In this document: piece by piece, positions 43,213-55,130 of the stretch | Position numbering within the stretch: position 1 is the first letter of the stretch | Layout of the letters: every line of letters starts with the position of its first letter | Assembly (NCBI GenBank): GCA_026419785.1 | Contig: JAODTK010002121.1 | Span: forward strand, 1 to 64,000 | Direction: 5' to 3' | Length of the DNA stretch: 64,000 nucleotides | Source of the DNA: Sclerodactyla briareus | Lineage: Eukaryota; Echinodermata; Holothuroidea; Dendrochirotida; Sclerodactylidae | Program-made: the position numbers and the translations under genes | The notes under the pieces: generated by a model | What the model was told of the DNA's origin: nothing | Database searches by the model: none | What the model saw: only the letters and a program-made list of their open reading frames with translations

Positions 43213-43743
43213 TTCTGGGCCGACTTTCGATATTACGAGTAATGAACTCTACTACTGGTACATGGTGCACGTACTAGAATAGGTTAACTATAACTACGTC
43301 TCTCAGTCACTGCCGCCTTCAAGCTATAGCTGAACCAGAATCCTCCGACGAAGTGGTGTCAATGTAACACTCACTCCACGTATTGACGGACCTATACAAG
43401 TTGCTGATAATGTTACTACTTGGGCCTAATGACAAATCGTAACTTTGTTTTCCAAACATCTGCAGATTAATATGGCCAGGTCCACACGAGAACGGAATCG
43501 CTACAATTGCTGGCTGAATTATCACTGCATTCAAGATAAGTCATTGAAGGAATATTCTTTACAAAATAATTGAGTTAATGTCAATTGGCCAAAAATAGAA
43601 TGCGTGGCTCGCCGGGGTCATCCACGGACTACACAACATTGTTCCTAGATAGACTTTAAAGTGTTCCTTATTGATCAAGGTCAATTCTACGAAGACACGG
43701 ACACAAGTTGTTACATAGAGCAAACAACTCGACTCAAACTTAC

Positions 43744-43930
43744 CGACAGATGCATCTGTGTAGTTAGCATCAGTCGCATAATTGACTGCTCCACAACAAT
43801 CTCCACGGTAACTTGGTTTAGCGATGGACGACGCATGAGCCGGCCGTTTAGAGCATCCACCCACAGTAACTGACCCGAATTGTTTACACCTTCCTCGCCA
43901 GACTCTTGACTGGCTCGCTGTCGCTGGAAT
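43744..43930 (-). CDS. Possible HYR-like exon of extracellular mosaic gene
   Basis: The stretch reads GGCSKRPAHASSIAKPSY, then RGDCCGAVNYATDANYTDAS, and stops at a consensus donor gtaagt. The spacing of cysteines before AVNY.T.A..TDAS loosely recalls HYR domains (C...AVVTYPTPTATDAS), which often sit beside CCP domains. The acceptor was not fixed, so the right edge is approximate. Domain identity is an inference of low certainty; an exon is likelier than the domain call. Confidence 0.35.
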
Positions 43931-44806
43931 AAGGACCATGCTCCGCTCAACGCCACTGCTCGTTTATGCGTCAGAGAACCACAGGTCATCGATGTGAGGT
44001 GTAGCGCATGTTGTTGCTATATGTCGTAAGCCGATCGCAATGCTAAGGGGGAGATTAAAGGTATATTCTGCCAATATAACACTGTATTCAATATCACTGA
44101 ACAATCTTAGAAAGTTATCAGCATAAGAGATAAGACTAATAGTCTATTAGTCAGCGCTTATTAGTCTATAAAATAATTGGCTTGAGACTCGAGAAAGCCA
44201 AAGGGTTAGAGTTCCGTTACTGCTTCTGATAGCCCCTGACTGACAAAAGAACATTTATCATCCTTATTGAGCTGAGCAATTTTGATAAATCATGTTTGCG
44301 AGGGTTTATAAGCCTGACCCATGATGACTCGTGACCAAACACAAAACCAATCGGTTCAATGGTACTAATGCATAGGGAACGCAATAATGTCATGTATGAG
44401 CTTCATTCTACCAGTCATGTTTATCATGGTTGACATTCCTGTGTTCGAATGCTAAAATTGCTTGGAATACTATTACTTCATAAAAATTCCCATTTTCCTC
44501 AAAATTATAGGTTCTACCATGGCCCTCAAGCTAGTTCTTAGAGTTCTTGTAATAAAAACATTGTACACAAAAATTTCATCTTTATCTGACCAAACATACA
44601 AAGGAGTCTGAATTTGAACTCTACTGATTTGACACCTGAACCAGCAGCCCCATATATAGCAAACCGCACACTCAATTACGGGGAATAAACATACCGAGTA
44701 TAACCTGTCTTATTGGGTAGCTGAATGAAAACAACGACTTGTCTTTGTGTTGCTCCGGTCAAGGCCAAATCGATGATATGATGTAGTTCCAAAATGAGAA
44801 ACTTAC

Positions 44807-44985
44807 CCCGTCGTTTTGATTTGTAACCATAGGTCCACACCAATATTGTTCACGTGTGTAAGTGCATTCAATGGCAGTACTACAGGTTACAAAGCTAATA
44901 GTCTTTCTTGTTTGGGGTAACTGGTGGTAGCCTACCGACGTTAATTGTTTGAACCCAGTTGTTGTGGAGGAGTTGAAAAAACAGG
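44807..44985 (-). CDS. Possible CCP-like exon
   Basis: The frame reads QLTSVGYHQLPQ, then VTCSTAIEC, REQYWCGPMVTNQNDG and stops at a consensus donor gtaagt. The ending YWCGP.. resembles YRCGPSTN of the CCP exon at 46765-46946 about 2 kb upstream on the same strand, suggesting a related domain. The acceptor was not determined. The call is tentative. Confidence 0.4.
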
Positions 44986-45059
44986 TGTGAGCCTTATACA
45001 TACATGCGATTGATGCGCAGCAAATATTTGGGACACCCCCTGGTGGGGGTTGTACCATT

Positions 45060-45510
45060 ATATTACGATGTTGTTTATATTGTTTGTCATGAAGTGAAGG
45101 AAGAAAAAGCCGGGAAGAGAGAAAAGAAACAAATAAATGAAATGAAAAATAATGTTTGCAATATTCGTGAAAAAGAACTGGAGAGCCGACGAACCATTGC
45201 AAGACTCGAAAGGATCTTTATACCACGAAGGTGTCAAAACTGCCGGCAGACGGCCGGGATCAGCCAATCGTTGGGTCACAACGCTGGTGGTGGCGCATGG
45301 AAGCAGGTCATTTGCCAGGCGTTGCAGGCAGGCCGGGTGTTTAGTCATTACCTGGCTCTGTGCGCGTTTCCTCCAAACTCCTACTTTGTGTCTCTTATTG
45401 CTTGCAAAATGCATTGATGGGGAGTTCCCAGCAAGTCTTAGAACGCGACCATCAGTGTATCTTCCAAAAGTGGTCAAGCGAGCGAAGTAGCCGTTGAGTG
45501 AGCCGAGCAA
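45060..45510. other. Unexplained segment open on both strands
   Basis: The minus strand has a 150-codon frame and the plus strand 137- and 112-codon frames across the same bases. Composition is more GC-rich than the flanks between 45180 and 45480. No family was recognised. It is not a simple repeat; it may be part of an unrecognised transposon, a structured RNA or a real exon. Confidence 0.35.
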
Positions 45511-46764
45511 ACAAACACGACAGGGACATGCTTGGTATCCCGATTCTTCCTGGACGCATCCTGGTAATATACCAAGGACATCGTACTGGCCTAGTAAGTT
45601 GTTAAACGTCTATATGGGCATGACAAGCGCGAACCAGCCTTTCGAGTCGGGGGGAGAGGGAGGTGGGGGAGAACGATTTTCCCGATTTGGACATGTCTTT
45701 CCGGGTTTCACTCTGAGACAGAAGTGATGAGAGGGGAGAGAGGAAGAGGGTGGTGGGGGGTGATGGCTGACCACCCACTTTATGGGGGCGCCGGAGAAGC
45801 ATGGCTCCATCATACCTCATCCTTACCCCCATCACCCCCAATGCAACTTTGAGCCCACGTTCTTCCCAATTATATTTCCCAACTATTTCCTATTCACCTC
45901 ATCCTTCATTCTCATTTTAGTTAGATTTTGCCCTCTCGATCTTATGTCAGTGAAGGACAGCTCGACTTTACTAGGCTACACTAGCCTACGTGGCTCTGCC
46001 TAGCTTGCATAGAGCAGGCAACAGCTTGGAACATCGCATTTATGGCGTTCGGTGTGAATAGTCTACTACAGTTTTATTCAGGCCTGGCCCCTAAGTAGAA
46101 GTTGTTGGAGGAGATAATGAAGGCATGGTAGGCAATGTCCTTTTACCACTTCCAAGATCCAAGGCGCTGATTCAGATGGTTAGAAAGCTGCTGTCTATCC
46201 CGACCATGATGCTTGTCTTCATAAGACTGCTGCACTCTAAAAAAAAACAAAAAATAGAGGTGTTGAATCGACAATTATAGCACTTCGGGGAAGTTGTCCT
46301 AGCCAGAAATTGTTGTTCAACACCTGATTTTTACAGGGTGGTATGGATCTCTATATGCACGCGGGGGAAGGAAGCAGCTTATCAGTTGCTGTAGTAGAGT
46401 TGTTCCAAAGAAGAGCAGTAGAGCAGGGCTTGAGAGGGATTATATCGCTTTCTGTGTAGAGGCACCACAAATTGAATCTTGCTGGCTATCTGCAAGGGTT
46501 GTGAAAGTGTGTGTGACAGTAGCAGAAATGGGTGGGAGCCAAAGATTGGAACAAGCACACAACCATATTTTGAACTGCGTTCGCTTAGGATCGAGGCGAG
46601 ACCCCATTATGAAGTGTCTACTACTACCCATCTACCTAACCGGGAAAAATACCATTTCCATATAATATATGGCTTTTCTTCTTATTCGAATGACGTACAT
46701 TTTACTCAAAAAAAAAAAAAACTAATCACACAAGTTGCGTAACTTGACAGTCAGTACACGTAAC

Positions 46765-46946
46765 TTGGGATTGGTGGATGATTCGTGGTTCCAGACAAAT
46801 TTGTGGACGGTCCACAACGATAAGACTCTAAGGGTGAGGGTGTGAACTCAAAGCCTGGATCAACACGACACTGTGCACGCCTTCTCCGGAATAGTCTGCC
46901 TGCATCTCGAAGCGCCCGTTACGTGGTTTGTTAAATCGCCGGCAAG
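46765..46946 (-). CDS. Sushi/CCP domain exon
   Basis: Between the acceptor ttctccactag and a gttacg donor the exon reads LACRRFNKPRNGRFEMQADY, then, after two small shifts, CTVSC, DPGFEFTPSP, ESYRCGPSTNLSG and PPIPS. A Cys, then P.NG, then CTVSC.PGFEF, then a late Cys before a Pro-rich end is the CCP pattern. Such domains bind complement components or other proteins outside the cell. It shares strand and spacing with the TSR and EGF exons upstream, so it is probably the same gene. Confidence 0.68.
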
Positions 46947-48131
46947 CTAGTGGAGAACGAAGGAAAAGCATAGGACCGTATAAGGCACGAGAAAGGACTG
47001 CAATAAATTTTGAGAGATAGAGATACTGGGATGGGAAACTACAAGAGATGATGCTGGAGTGAGAAAAAAAAAGTGCCTCGAATGCTACTGAGGAGTGTGA
47101 TGTGCCATCGAATATGTATAAGCAAGAGGGTAACAATATTGCGAGGTGGTTCTTATTAACACGATAATGCACTCCAAAACGGGAATACGTAATATGTGTA
47201 ACGCCAATTTTCAAGTCTAAATACAACTTTTACCTTTTGTGAACTTGAAATTTTCGGACCCTCCTGTTTAGGTTTCAGAGGGGTATTTATTGTTTCATTA
47301 ATAAGTTTCATAATGGCATCCTGAAGGGTGTTCGAATTTTTTTATGTAAAATTGTCGTTCCATATTTCAATAGGCGAAAACGAATAGGCTATGTTGACAA
47401 CCGTATTGCAAGAACTGTCCAAAAAAAAAAAAAAAAATCGGGGAGCCGGTTGTTAACTTATAAATTCCCTAAATCAAGATTAAAAACGGCAAGAAGTGTA
47501 AATTCGTTTGCTCCAATGTCCACAAACTCCTCAAGATCTCATTTAAGCAACGTATCATGAATTCTATAGGATAGGTTTCACTTGAGCTTCTTCGTGCCCT
47601 CTACTTTTAACCCCCTCTCCTCCTCGATACAATGAAAAGCACGATAACAGGGAAGCCTACCAAAACCCCTGTTCTTAGCTTCATCCTAACCCCTCATCCT
47701 ATCCTTCCCTTACAAAACATAAACACATAAATCACTAAAACAAATCTCGGCAGGACCAGAACTACTTATTTCTGTCCTCCAACTCAAGTCCGGTATAGAA
47801 TGTTGTATAATGTATTGTACTGCATCTTATTTGTTGTATTGATTGTCATCCTGTTTTTTGGTTTTTAGTATAATTTACTATGTAAATGATGTTAGAATGT
47901 ACATACTGGATAATGAGGTGAAAAAACTGGAAAACTGAAAAATAACAAATTAATTTCCTGCTACCCTAAAAATTAGTGTCCTGCACGGCATAGGCCAACG
48001 TTTATGAACGATAGTAGAGGCAAATGGCAGATTATACGGATAAGTAGACGGAAGACGGCTAGGGAAAAGGGTTTAGTAAATCTTCGGTTACCATCGCCAC
48101 CAATCGACAAGAAGCAACATCCATATATTAC

Positions 48132-48308
48132 CTGGACACTCTTGAGTATTGCAATTTTTCGTTTCCGTATGGTCGATGTAACATGATGGACCACCACTCT
48201 CGGGGGAAGGGTTATGCACCTCTCTTGTCTAGTATGTACCCCAGTTTTCCATCCTCGGGTACGTCTTGCTGCAAGGGACCAGTAGGACATTCATCCATCA
48301 TCCACCAA
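48132..48308 (-). CDS. Thrombospondin type-1 repeat (TSR) exon
   Basis: The exon lies between tttgtaatttcag and the donor gtaata. Across two or three small frame shifts the blocks are WSLA or PCSKT, GWKTGVHTRQERCITLPP, then ESGGPSCYIDHTETKNCNTQ and ECP. The end GGPSC...TE..NCNTQECP is the textbook TSR tail, and TRQERC fits the central TR.R.C strand. TSRs are extracellular and bind glycosaminoglycans or matrix proteins; some are C-mannosylated on their Trp. Exact residues near the start are uncertain. Confidence 0.8.
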
Positions 48309-48579
48309 CTGAAATTACAAAGCCAAATCGAAAGAGATTACTGTGATAGTCAAATAACACATGATCGAAAAGTACTGTGATTAGAAAACCACCAGAACTC
48401 GGGATCTCCAGTAAAGAGTGGAGTTGGTGGCGGTACCGAGTATAGAGTTGTTATATAGTACATCTGAATTATTGGAATGCAATTCAGACGCTTAAATATA
48501 GATATAGATATAAAGATAAATGCTGTAGTAAGTATATATATTAGTAGGGTTCTACTCAGAATAATAATATCGGACATAT

Positions 48580-48745
48580 ATGCAGTGTGCTCAGGTGCCT
48601 CACAGGTACCCCATTCGCCCCTGGATAGGGTGAGGCAATGTAGGTAATGTATCTGCCCAAGGACACACTGTGTTGGGGCTCGATCCGATCTAGAAGTACA
48701 AGTCCGAGCCTTACCACGAGGCTACCACGGACTCGGCCTATATAT
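48580..48745 (-). mobile_element. tRNA-derived SINE
   Basis: On the minus strand the head reads CGTGGTAGCCTCGTGGTAAG, like a tRNA A box, followed by GATCGGATCGAGCCCC, like a B box. The body continues GTGTCCTTGGGCAGATACAT and CATTGCCTCACCC, then GGTACCTGTGAGG. This phrase order is typical of SINEs in marine invertebrates and fishes. It would be transcribed by RNA polymerase III if active. It lies about 270 bases upstream (minus-strand sense) of the TSR exon. Confidence 0.7.
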
Positions 48746-49308
48746 TATTATTACTTAGAATAACAATGCCGTTCCCCCAATCAATGAATTTGTGTTTGAG
48801 AGTGCTGCTCCCAGAGGTGAGTGAATTTAAAATACACAGAGAAGGGTCACGTTCAACATTATCCCTTTAGGCTAAACATTTTGCCGCATTTGCCCCATTT
48901 TCTTAAACGAATATCATGTATGATGGCTCGACTATCAGTAGCGTTTTGCGCCAGCAGTGATGCTGACTTCCCACCTTTATGTAGACGAGAGGCCAAATGA
49001 CCATTTGATGGTTCACCCAATATACACAATAGAAAATACCCTGGGATCATTTTCCCAAGGGCACCAATGGTACAAGTTCTCTTATAATCGCTATTTCTCC
49101 GTCCTGAACCATATTCATATGTCAAATCGCCGTGACGCTTGAAATAGGTAATGTGGGGTGTTTTTGCTATCATTTCTTACTAATATTTTCAAAATTATGT
49201 ATTTGCGAAATTAAGGTACACAAGTGGCCACTACCATATCATATATATCGACAATTTAATCGGCTGGTGATTTACCATATCGAACCACACCTAGTTTCTC
49301 CAGCTCAC

Positions 49309-49540
49309 AAGTTCTCCGGTGAAAGCATCAGGACGGTGCCAGTCAATGCCCGCTAGTCCGGTCAACACACACTGCCGGCCCTGCCCCCCGTGTTGACCCA
49401 GCCATTGGCCACAATCAATCGGGTTTTCCTCACATCTAGAACCGGGTATCCCACCGTGGCATTCACAGGTGTAATGTGTAATTCCATCTACGCATGACCG
49501 CCGTTCAGGACATGACTCCCGGCACAAATCATTCTTAGAG
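49309..49540 (-). CDS. Exon with two EGF-like domains
   Basis: The exon is open throughout. It follows the acceptor ctctttcgttag and reads NDLCRESCPERRSCVDGITH, then YTCECHGGIPGSRCEE, a full EGF pattern with the C.C.GG..G..C end. The second domain starts NPIDCGQWLGQHGGQ, continues QCV and reaches DAFTGEL before the donor gtgagc, its last cysteines disturbed. EGF-like repeats mediate protein contacts outside the cell. It is on the same strand as the TSR exon 1 kb downstream. Confidence 0.8.
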
Positions 49541-50175
49541 CTAACGAAAGAGGCAGGGTATGAGACAACATTAAAACTTGGCAGCTTCATCTAGAAGAAA
49601 CATTTTGGTAAAAAGAGATACACAATCTAAGCACATGCATGCACAACCCATTTCTGGATTATTACTGAGATTGGTGAATCAATATTATGGCTCAGAATAC
49701 GTGAAAAACCTAATGAAGGTTTTGATCGACGTTGAATGGCCGTCTAAAATTGTGATTCCAAACATAGCTCCTAATTTAGTGACATAACTAACAGTCCTAT
49801 CAATTTGATGAAGACGGCTTTGAAGGATTATTATTTTTTATTTTATTGCATCTTTCACAATAATATACAATTTTATTTAAAAGTAACCAGATAGGTTTTG
49901 GTCACATGTGCCGGTTCGCACATTTAACAGTATTGCTCCATTTATGTGCCAACGGTTGTTGTTTTTTTTTTTTTTTCACTATTAGTAATCGGACCATGCA
50001 CCAATAGCGTAGAATCTGAACATTTACCAGCAGACATGATAGCATCCCGATCAAATGACATATTTAGTCACTTTAAGACGTGACAAATTCCATACATAAG
50101 TATCGTAGCAGCACATAGTCAATCATATAATATTTATACACATTCCGGACCTGCTATATCTCCATACATAAAGAA

Positions 50176-50312
50176 ATATATGATATATATATATATATAT
50201 TATATATATATATTATATATATATATTATATATTATATATATATATATAATATATATAAGATATAGATATATATAATCTATATTATATATATATATAATA
50301 TATATAATAGAT
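50176..50312. repeat. AT dinucleotide microsatellite
   Basis: About 135 bases of almost pure TA units with short breaks. It can fold on itself. Confidence 0.95.
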
Positions 50313-50532
50313 CATTATTCAGTCTCAAGCGCTTGGCAGATAAAATTACAACAGTAAAAGCTAAATCAGCCCAAGTACACCATACCAGTTTGGATCCAAC
50401 AAACTTCACAAAGACCTAATTTGCAGTGACCACCAAAATAAACAACCGTGTTATTCACTCGCGGTTTTAGTGTAGCGTGGGCTGACACATTATTACATGC
50501 TTGTTTTATAGTGTCGTTAAGAACTATAAAGC

Positions 50533-50710
50533 GAGTAGTTGGCGGCACTATTAGAGCGTCGGCCTTCCACCCGTAGACCCGGGTTCCGTATCGGGTCATA
50601 CAACGACTTTGGAACTGGTACCTGATGTTTTCCACTGGGCGCTCAGCATAAGAGATTGAAGCAGGGACGCAGAGGGCAGGCAAGAGGCGTCTGGGTGTGA
50701 ATTACTCCAC
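50533..50710 (+). mobile_element. SINE with tRNA-Gly-like head
   Basis: The head reads TTGGCGGCACTATTAGAGCG, then TCGGCCTTCCACCCGTAGAC and CCGGGTTCCGTATCGGG. This resembles tRNA-Gly with a TCC anticodon loop (CTTCCACC), but the acceptor ends do not pair well and the B box is altered. It is followed by GTACCTGATGTTTTCCACTG and GGCGCTCAGCATAAG, a SINE-type body. It is probably a SINE copy rather than a working tRNA gene. Confidence 0.6.
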
Positions 50711-50909
50711 CCCCACATTACCTGGTGAGGGATTCCAGCTGACAACAAGATGCATATCCAGGACGGTAAGCTTGCTGTGCCTTGGAAATGTCAATGCTCG
50801 GCAATTATACCATAAAAAAAACCAAATAAACCGCCTGCTGCACACACGCGCACACACCCAGTTCAATTAATATGATGACTTATCATTACTTTCACTTCCC
50901 TTGTTTTAC

Positions 50910-51110
50910 CTTCACATAAGGATGGGTCACGGAAAATAACTTCTCCAACTTTCCTCCGTCCAGAAAACCGTTGGTGGCAATTACATTCCCGGGGATTACA
51001 TTACTGCATGCTACGTGACCGCTTCTTCCGAATCTGTCCGGATCCCTAGCGTCGTTCCATATATTGAATCCGACTCAGTGCACCAGAAAGCTGGATGATA
51101 TTCTAAATGC
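50910..51110 (-). CDS. Exon-like stretch, family unknown
   Basis: Between a pyrimidine-rich acceptor near 51112 (tttttgcatttag) and the donor gtaaaa at 50909 the frame reads WNDARDPDRFGRSGHVACSN, then VIPGNVIATNGFLDGGKLEK and LFSVTHPYVK. Spacing and splice sites suggest a real exon, but I do not recognise the domain. It lies between the membrane-spanning exon and the EGF exon on the same strand. Confidence 0.4.
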
Positions 51111-51681
51111 AAAAAAGCGAAAAATCTATCTCTTTTTCAATATGATACTTATGTAATAAATTAACTTTAAATTTATATTGAGATATCATTGCTGCCAGTC
51201 CTTTGAAATAGTATTCATTAAAGGGCCGAAAAGCAATAAAAAAGATTTATTCTTCCTACTTGTATATTAAAACCGCCGACTGGCAGAAACAATAGTTTTT
51301 GCTTCAGCTAATTTTGTAACCCAAACTTCTAACCGAACCTTATATTGAACTCCAGATATTGAGGTTCGTTCCACTAGAAAATGTCACCATCTTTTAAGGT
51401 CGTACAATTTGGTCGACATTATATGGCATTATGACATTTCAGCGACCAGCGGAATTTTTTTAAAGGTACAAATACTAGGCGGAATACGGTACCCAGACAT
51501 GCAGTTCCACGACTTGTCCACAATAAGACATAGAGTTTAAATTTTTCCTGAATCTCGAGTTGAATTGCCACCAGATTTGAACCTGAGTTGGGTAAATAAT
51601 TAATTTGGGGTCGTTTTGGGCTTCTTCTAATTTCTACATGGGGAAAAAATTGCGCTCCGCGCTGGTGCCGTGTGTCCCTGC

Positions 51682-51740
51682 ATATAATAATAATAATAAT
51701 ATAATAATACTAATAATAATAATATAATAACTAATATTAA
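51682..51740. repeat. AAT trinucleotide microsatellite
   Basis: TAATAA units with short interruptions. The poly-Leu/Tyr frame on the minus strand is an artefact. Confidence 0.92.
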
Positions 51741-51990
51741 TACCCAGGCACCATATCGCATTTTCCACATGCCCAAAAGGCCTTCCCAGATATTACCCCT
51801 GATCATCATCAGTGGCTTGTCACACCCGTACTAGACAACCTGCATTTCTGGCTTGTTCATTTTCCGAACGCATCATTCCAATGGGCAAGCCACATTCCAG
51901 CGCAAGGTCCCCACCTATAATTCAGGGGTTAGGTAATGAATCCGTTTTTATAGGAATTCTGTGAGATGCCGCTACTGGGTCTTTATTTAC

Positions 51991-52105
51991 CTGGACCCAG
52001 AAAAATGTCATATACTCTTTTATTAAGAAAAGAATGAGAATTCCAACTATAATTGACACTCCGTAGCCTGAACCATTAACGTGATTGTAACTTTGAACCA
52101 TTTTC
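51991..52105 (-). CDS. Possible membrane-spanning exon
   Basis: The frame reads SYNHVNGSGYGVSIIVGILI, then LFLIKEYMTFFWVQ up to a gtaaat donor. A hydrophobic stretch VSIIVGILILFLI of about 13-16 residues is preceded by a Gly/Ser linker and followed by Lys-Glu, as in single-pass receptors. The acceptor was not fixed. If it belongs with the EGF exons upstream (59-62 kb), those would form the outer part of a membrane protein and the exons at 43-51 kb would be another gene; this is inference. Confidence 0.4.
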
Positions 52106-52929
52106 TTCGTCGCAAAAATGCATCGCGCAATTCCGTCGACGGCTCTGTTAGTAAATCAGGAATTATAGACTAGTACCAACGCTTGTGAAAGAAGGTTCCG
52201 GGCTAAATCACCCTAGACATATTTAAGGCTCTAGTTTCAAATTTCAGAAAAACCAGGTTTTTCCTAGAGAAATTCCCAATAAATTGCCACCTCTTGTAAC
52301 TGGAACGAGAAACCTGGGGTGCCTATCGGACGGTAACATCACAGATTTCTGCAATATTTCTAGTTGGGGCCATAATAATCAATGCCTCTCCCAAGGGACC
52401 CGTAGGTCCTGGCAAATATTTTCCTAATCCCGACTCAAATGGGCCTATTCCGTACACCCATGAGGTGATACAATTCTTTGCCATAGGGCGAACCACAAAA
52501 ATGGTCCGAATTATGATCTCATGCCACTTCACATGCACAAATCGACACGCTTACTCTGATTTCGGGCGTGCTATGTTCAACATTCTTTTGGACGCGGCGA
52601 TTTGAATAGAAACAGTTCATGGCACAATGTAGCAGAAAGATCCCTTGTGACGTCACGAAGGTGGCCCTTTCGTACAGGTAAAAAAAAACTTTTTCATCAC
52701 ACTGACTTTGAAAGTCAGTTTTTTTGGGCAATTAAAAGTGACTATTCGTATTTCTGTTAACATCCCTAACAAAACTAACTCGCCTGGCGGGTAAAACCGC
52801 CAACATGTTATATCCCCACTTTCGATCAAACCGAGAGTGACATTGTTGGCCTTGTTTTTTTTCAATCAGAAGGGGAATTTAACCAGGGAAGTGGGATGTT
52901 GGTCCGAATCACACATGTAGCCCGAATAT

Positions 52930-53485
52930 GAAATTCCATGGGCCGCCGGTTGGTTCGTATGGGGCGAAAACAAACGTTTTGGTCTCAAATGATCGCCATG
53001 CTTCGACCGCACAAATAAGCGAAAAACTCAGTTTCGCATGAAAACCAAAAATGGCCGCCGTCAGAGCGTTCGGGCGACCACACTGTTTCACCCATTCAAA
53101 GTTTTCATTACGCGATCATGTGTTCACGTTTAAAAAAAAAACAATGTCACAGCTTCGTAAAAATTATTTCAGTAAAAAAAAATCAAAATGGCCGGCCAAA
53201 ATTGCCGCCGTGTGTGGTGGTATGGGGCGAAAACAAGTTGGTCCTTTCTCACAAGATCGCCATGCTTCAATACACGTAAATCACAAAAACAACTCATTCT
53301 CGTTCCTCAAAAACACTCCAACAGTGCCGCCGTCAAAGCAGTTGGGCGACGCCCACTTAAGATTTTATTAGACGATCATCGTAGGGTGCAAAGTTTCTAT
53401 ATGGATCCGACAAGGCACTAGGGATGTTATTATAAACAAAAATTATTCATTCATTTCGATGAATCCAAGATGGCCGCCGCCAAAT
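52930..53485 (+). repeat. ~265-bp tandem repeat with ATGGCCGCC motifs
   Basis: The phrase gtatggggcgaaaacaa followed by gatcgccatgcttc occurs at 52957 and again at 53220, about 263 bases apart, each followed by aaaactca or aacaactca and then gccgccgtcaaagcgttcggg-like sequence. AAAATGGCCGCC or AAGATGGCCGCC appears near 53049 and 53469, with related GGCCGCC/GCCGCC pieces between. Reading frames through it begin at these ATGs but match nothing known. Confidence 0.6.
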
Positions 53486-54599
53486 AGTCTGCGCACTGCG
53501 GGACGCCTACATCGAACTCGACCGAATCTTTAAGGGTCGAACAGCGTGCAAGTTTTGTGTCAATCGGCGTAAGAGAGTTAATGCGTGCACCATACACGAA
53601 AATACCCCTGAAGTGGGGATATAATTATGAAAAGTTGACTATTGTAATGTTAATAGGTTATTTCTTTGTACAAATTTGTTATTGTAATTTACGTTCTTTG
53701 AAGCAATCGCTGGCTATTCCAGCCATGGAAGGTCCTTGTATCAGTTGACTCCGATTTTTCCATTATCAGGATCTAAACGCATTTTACTAGCATTTGGGGG
53801 AATAAATTACCACGATAATTTTGGTAATCTATTGCAACCATAGAGTGAGGTCGCTCCACCTTCCCGGCTCCTGGGAATAGCACTATTTAATTTCTAACCG
53901 ACTATCAGTGTCAAAATCTACCTTCTTTTTCCCCCCCCCCAAGGTTGGGGCTTCCTTATTTCTTTCTGTAGTCCGGAGGAGTGGAGAGCACAAACATATC
54001 TCCACTGCTCACTCGAAAAAGTAGTGGAGGGCGGGTGGGGGGGGCTTCTAACTGTTCTAACGCCACGTTCATTACTCACCATCTGCCTCAGTTGACCGAG
54101 AAGAATTTGGTACTGGGGGTTGTATGACATCAACTGCCTTTACTACTCCGCTGGACCTCTCTGTTCCGTCGACAAATAACTGCCACCGCTGGTCACATGG
54201 TTCAAAGGGGTAAAGCTCATGTGCCAATGTCGTCATTCATCTCGACCCCGGATGATATTTGGTCCTGATATTATAGGAACAGAGATAATTCCAGGTATCA
54301 ATTAGGCAGATCCGGTACATCGATTTGGGAGATGACGGCATAGTTGAGTCTTCTGCAATTCAGCCATTACTACCCCGGCTGAGATATTTCCACATATTTC
54401 CAAACGTGCAGCCGGACCTACAAGAATTACTGTCAGTACTAGGAAATTATAGATAATCCACTGAGGAACACCAACTTAATCAGCCGGGCAGATGAACATT
54501 GTACTATTAAGCGTCCACCACTCATTAAAAGACCTTGGCTGGAAGGCTTAGTAGATGCACCCACCGCTTTCAATCACCCGGCCGCTATTGGGCAAGCGA

Positions 54600-55130
54600 C
54601 TGAACCTACCAAAATGTTGGATCACCTACTGCCAAAACAACTCATTGGCCCTAGACATAGCGATTCGTGGCGTAATACATTTCCACCCCCCCCCGACAAG
54701 GTGGATACGACAGTGATGCGGTCCCATATCCAACATTGTGTGGGGAGGGGAGTTCATCTATCGCTTTACGGTATGGGACGGGATGTTCCACACGAATTTG
54801 TCTCCAGATGTCTACGAAATTTCGTGCTCAAGTTGAGGCTATTTTTGAAAAGGTTCAATTTTGCCATCTTCTGTGGAAGCTGTTCAAGAGCTGGGTATTG
54901 AACAGTTGATACATTCGTGACATGGATCCCGGTGTTTTCAAATGGCATGTGTACATTGGGGTGGCAACCTCGACATGGGAATACTCTCAGAGTGGGCAGG
55001 GTGGTCCATTGGACCCATCGGCTCTCCCTGATTCCTACAGAACGGTGGAAGGAAGACGCGATACTGAACTGCAGTACTGGAATAGCTCCCGGGCAAGGGT
55101 TATCGGCGGAAGCTTTGTTCGGAAATATAT
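54600..55130 (+). repeat. Duplicated ~500-bp block, copy 1
   Basis: The phrases ttggatcacctactgcca, agcgattcgtggcgtaa, catttccacccccccccg, tgatgcggtccc, atctatcgcttta, ttttgccatcttctgtgga, tggcatgtgtacattgggg and ctgaatagctcc-like sequence recur in the same order in copy 2 at 56083-56590. Open frames in it are not shared cleanly between copies. The source is unknown; it may be part of a LINE. Confidence 0.75.

Noticed and set aside
50537-50600. tRNA-Gly gene
   Set aside because: The acceptor ends do not pair, the B box is altered and a SINE-type body follows, so it is called a SINE head.
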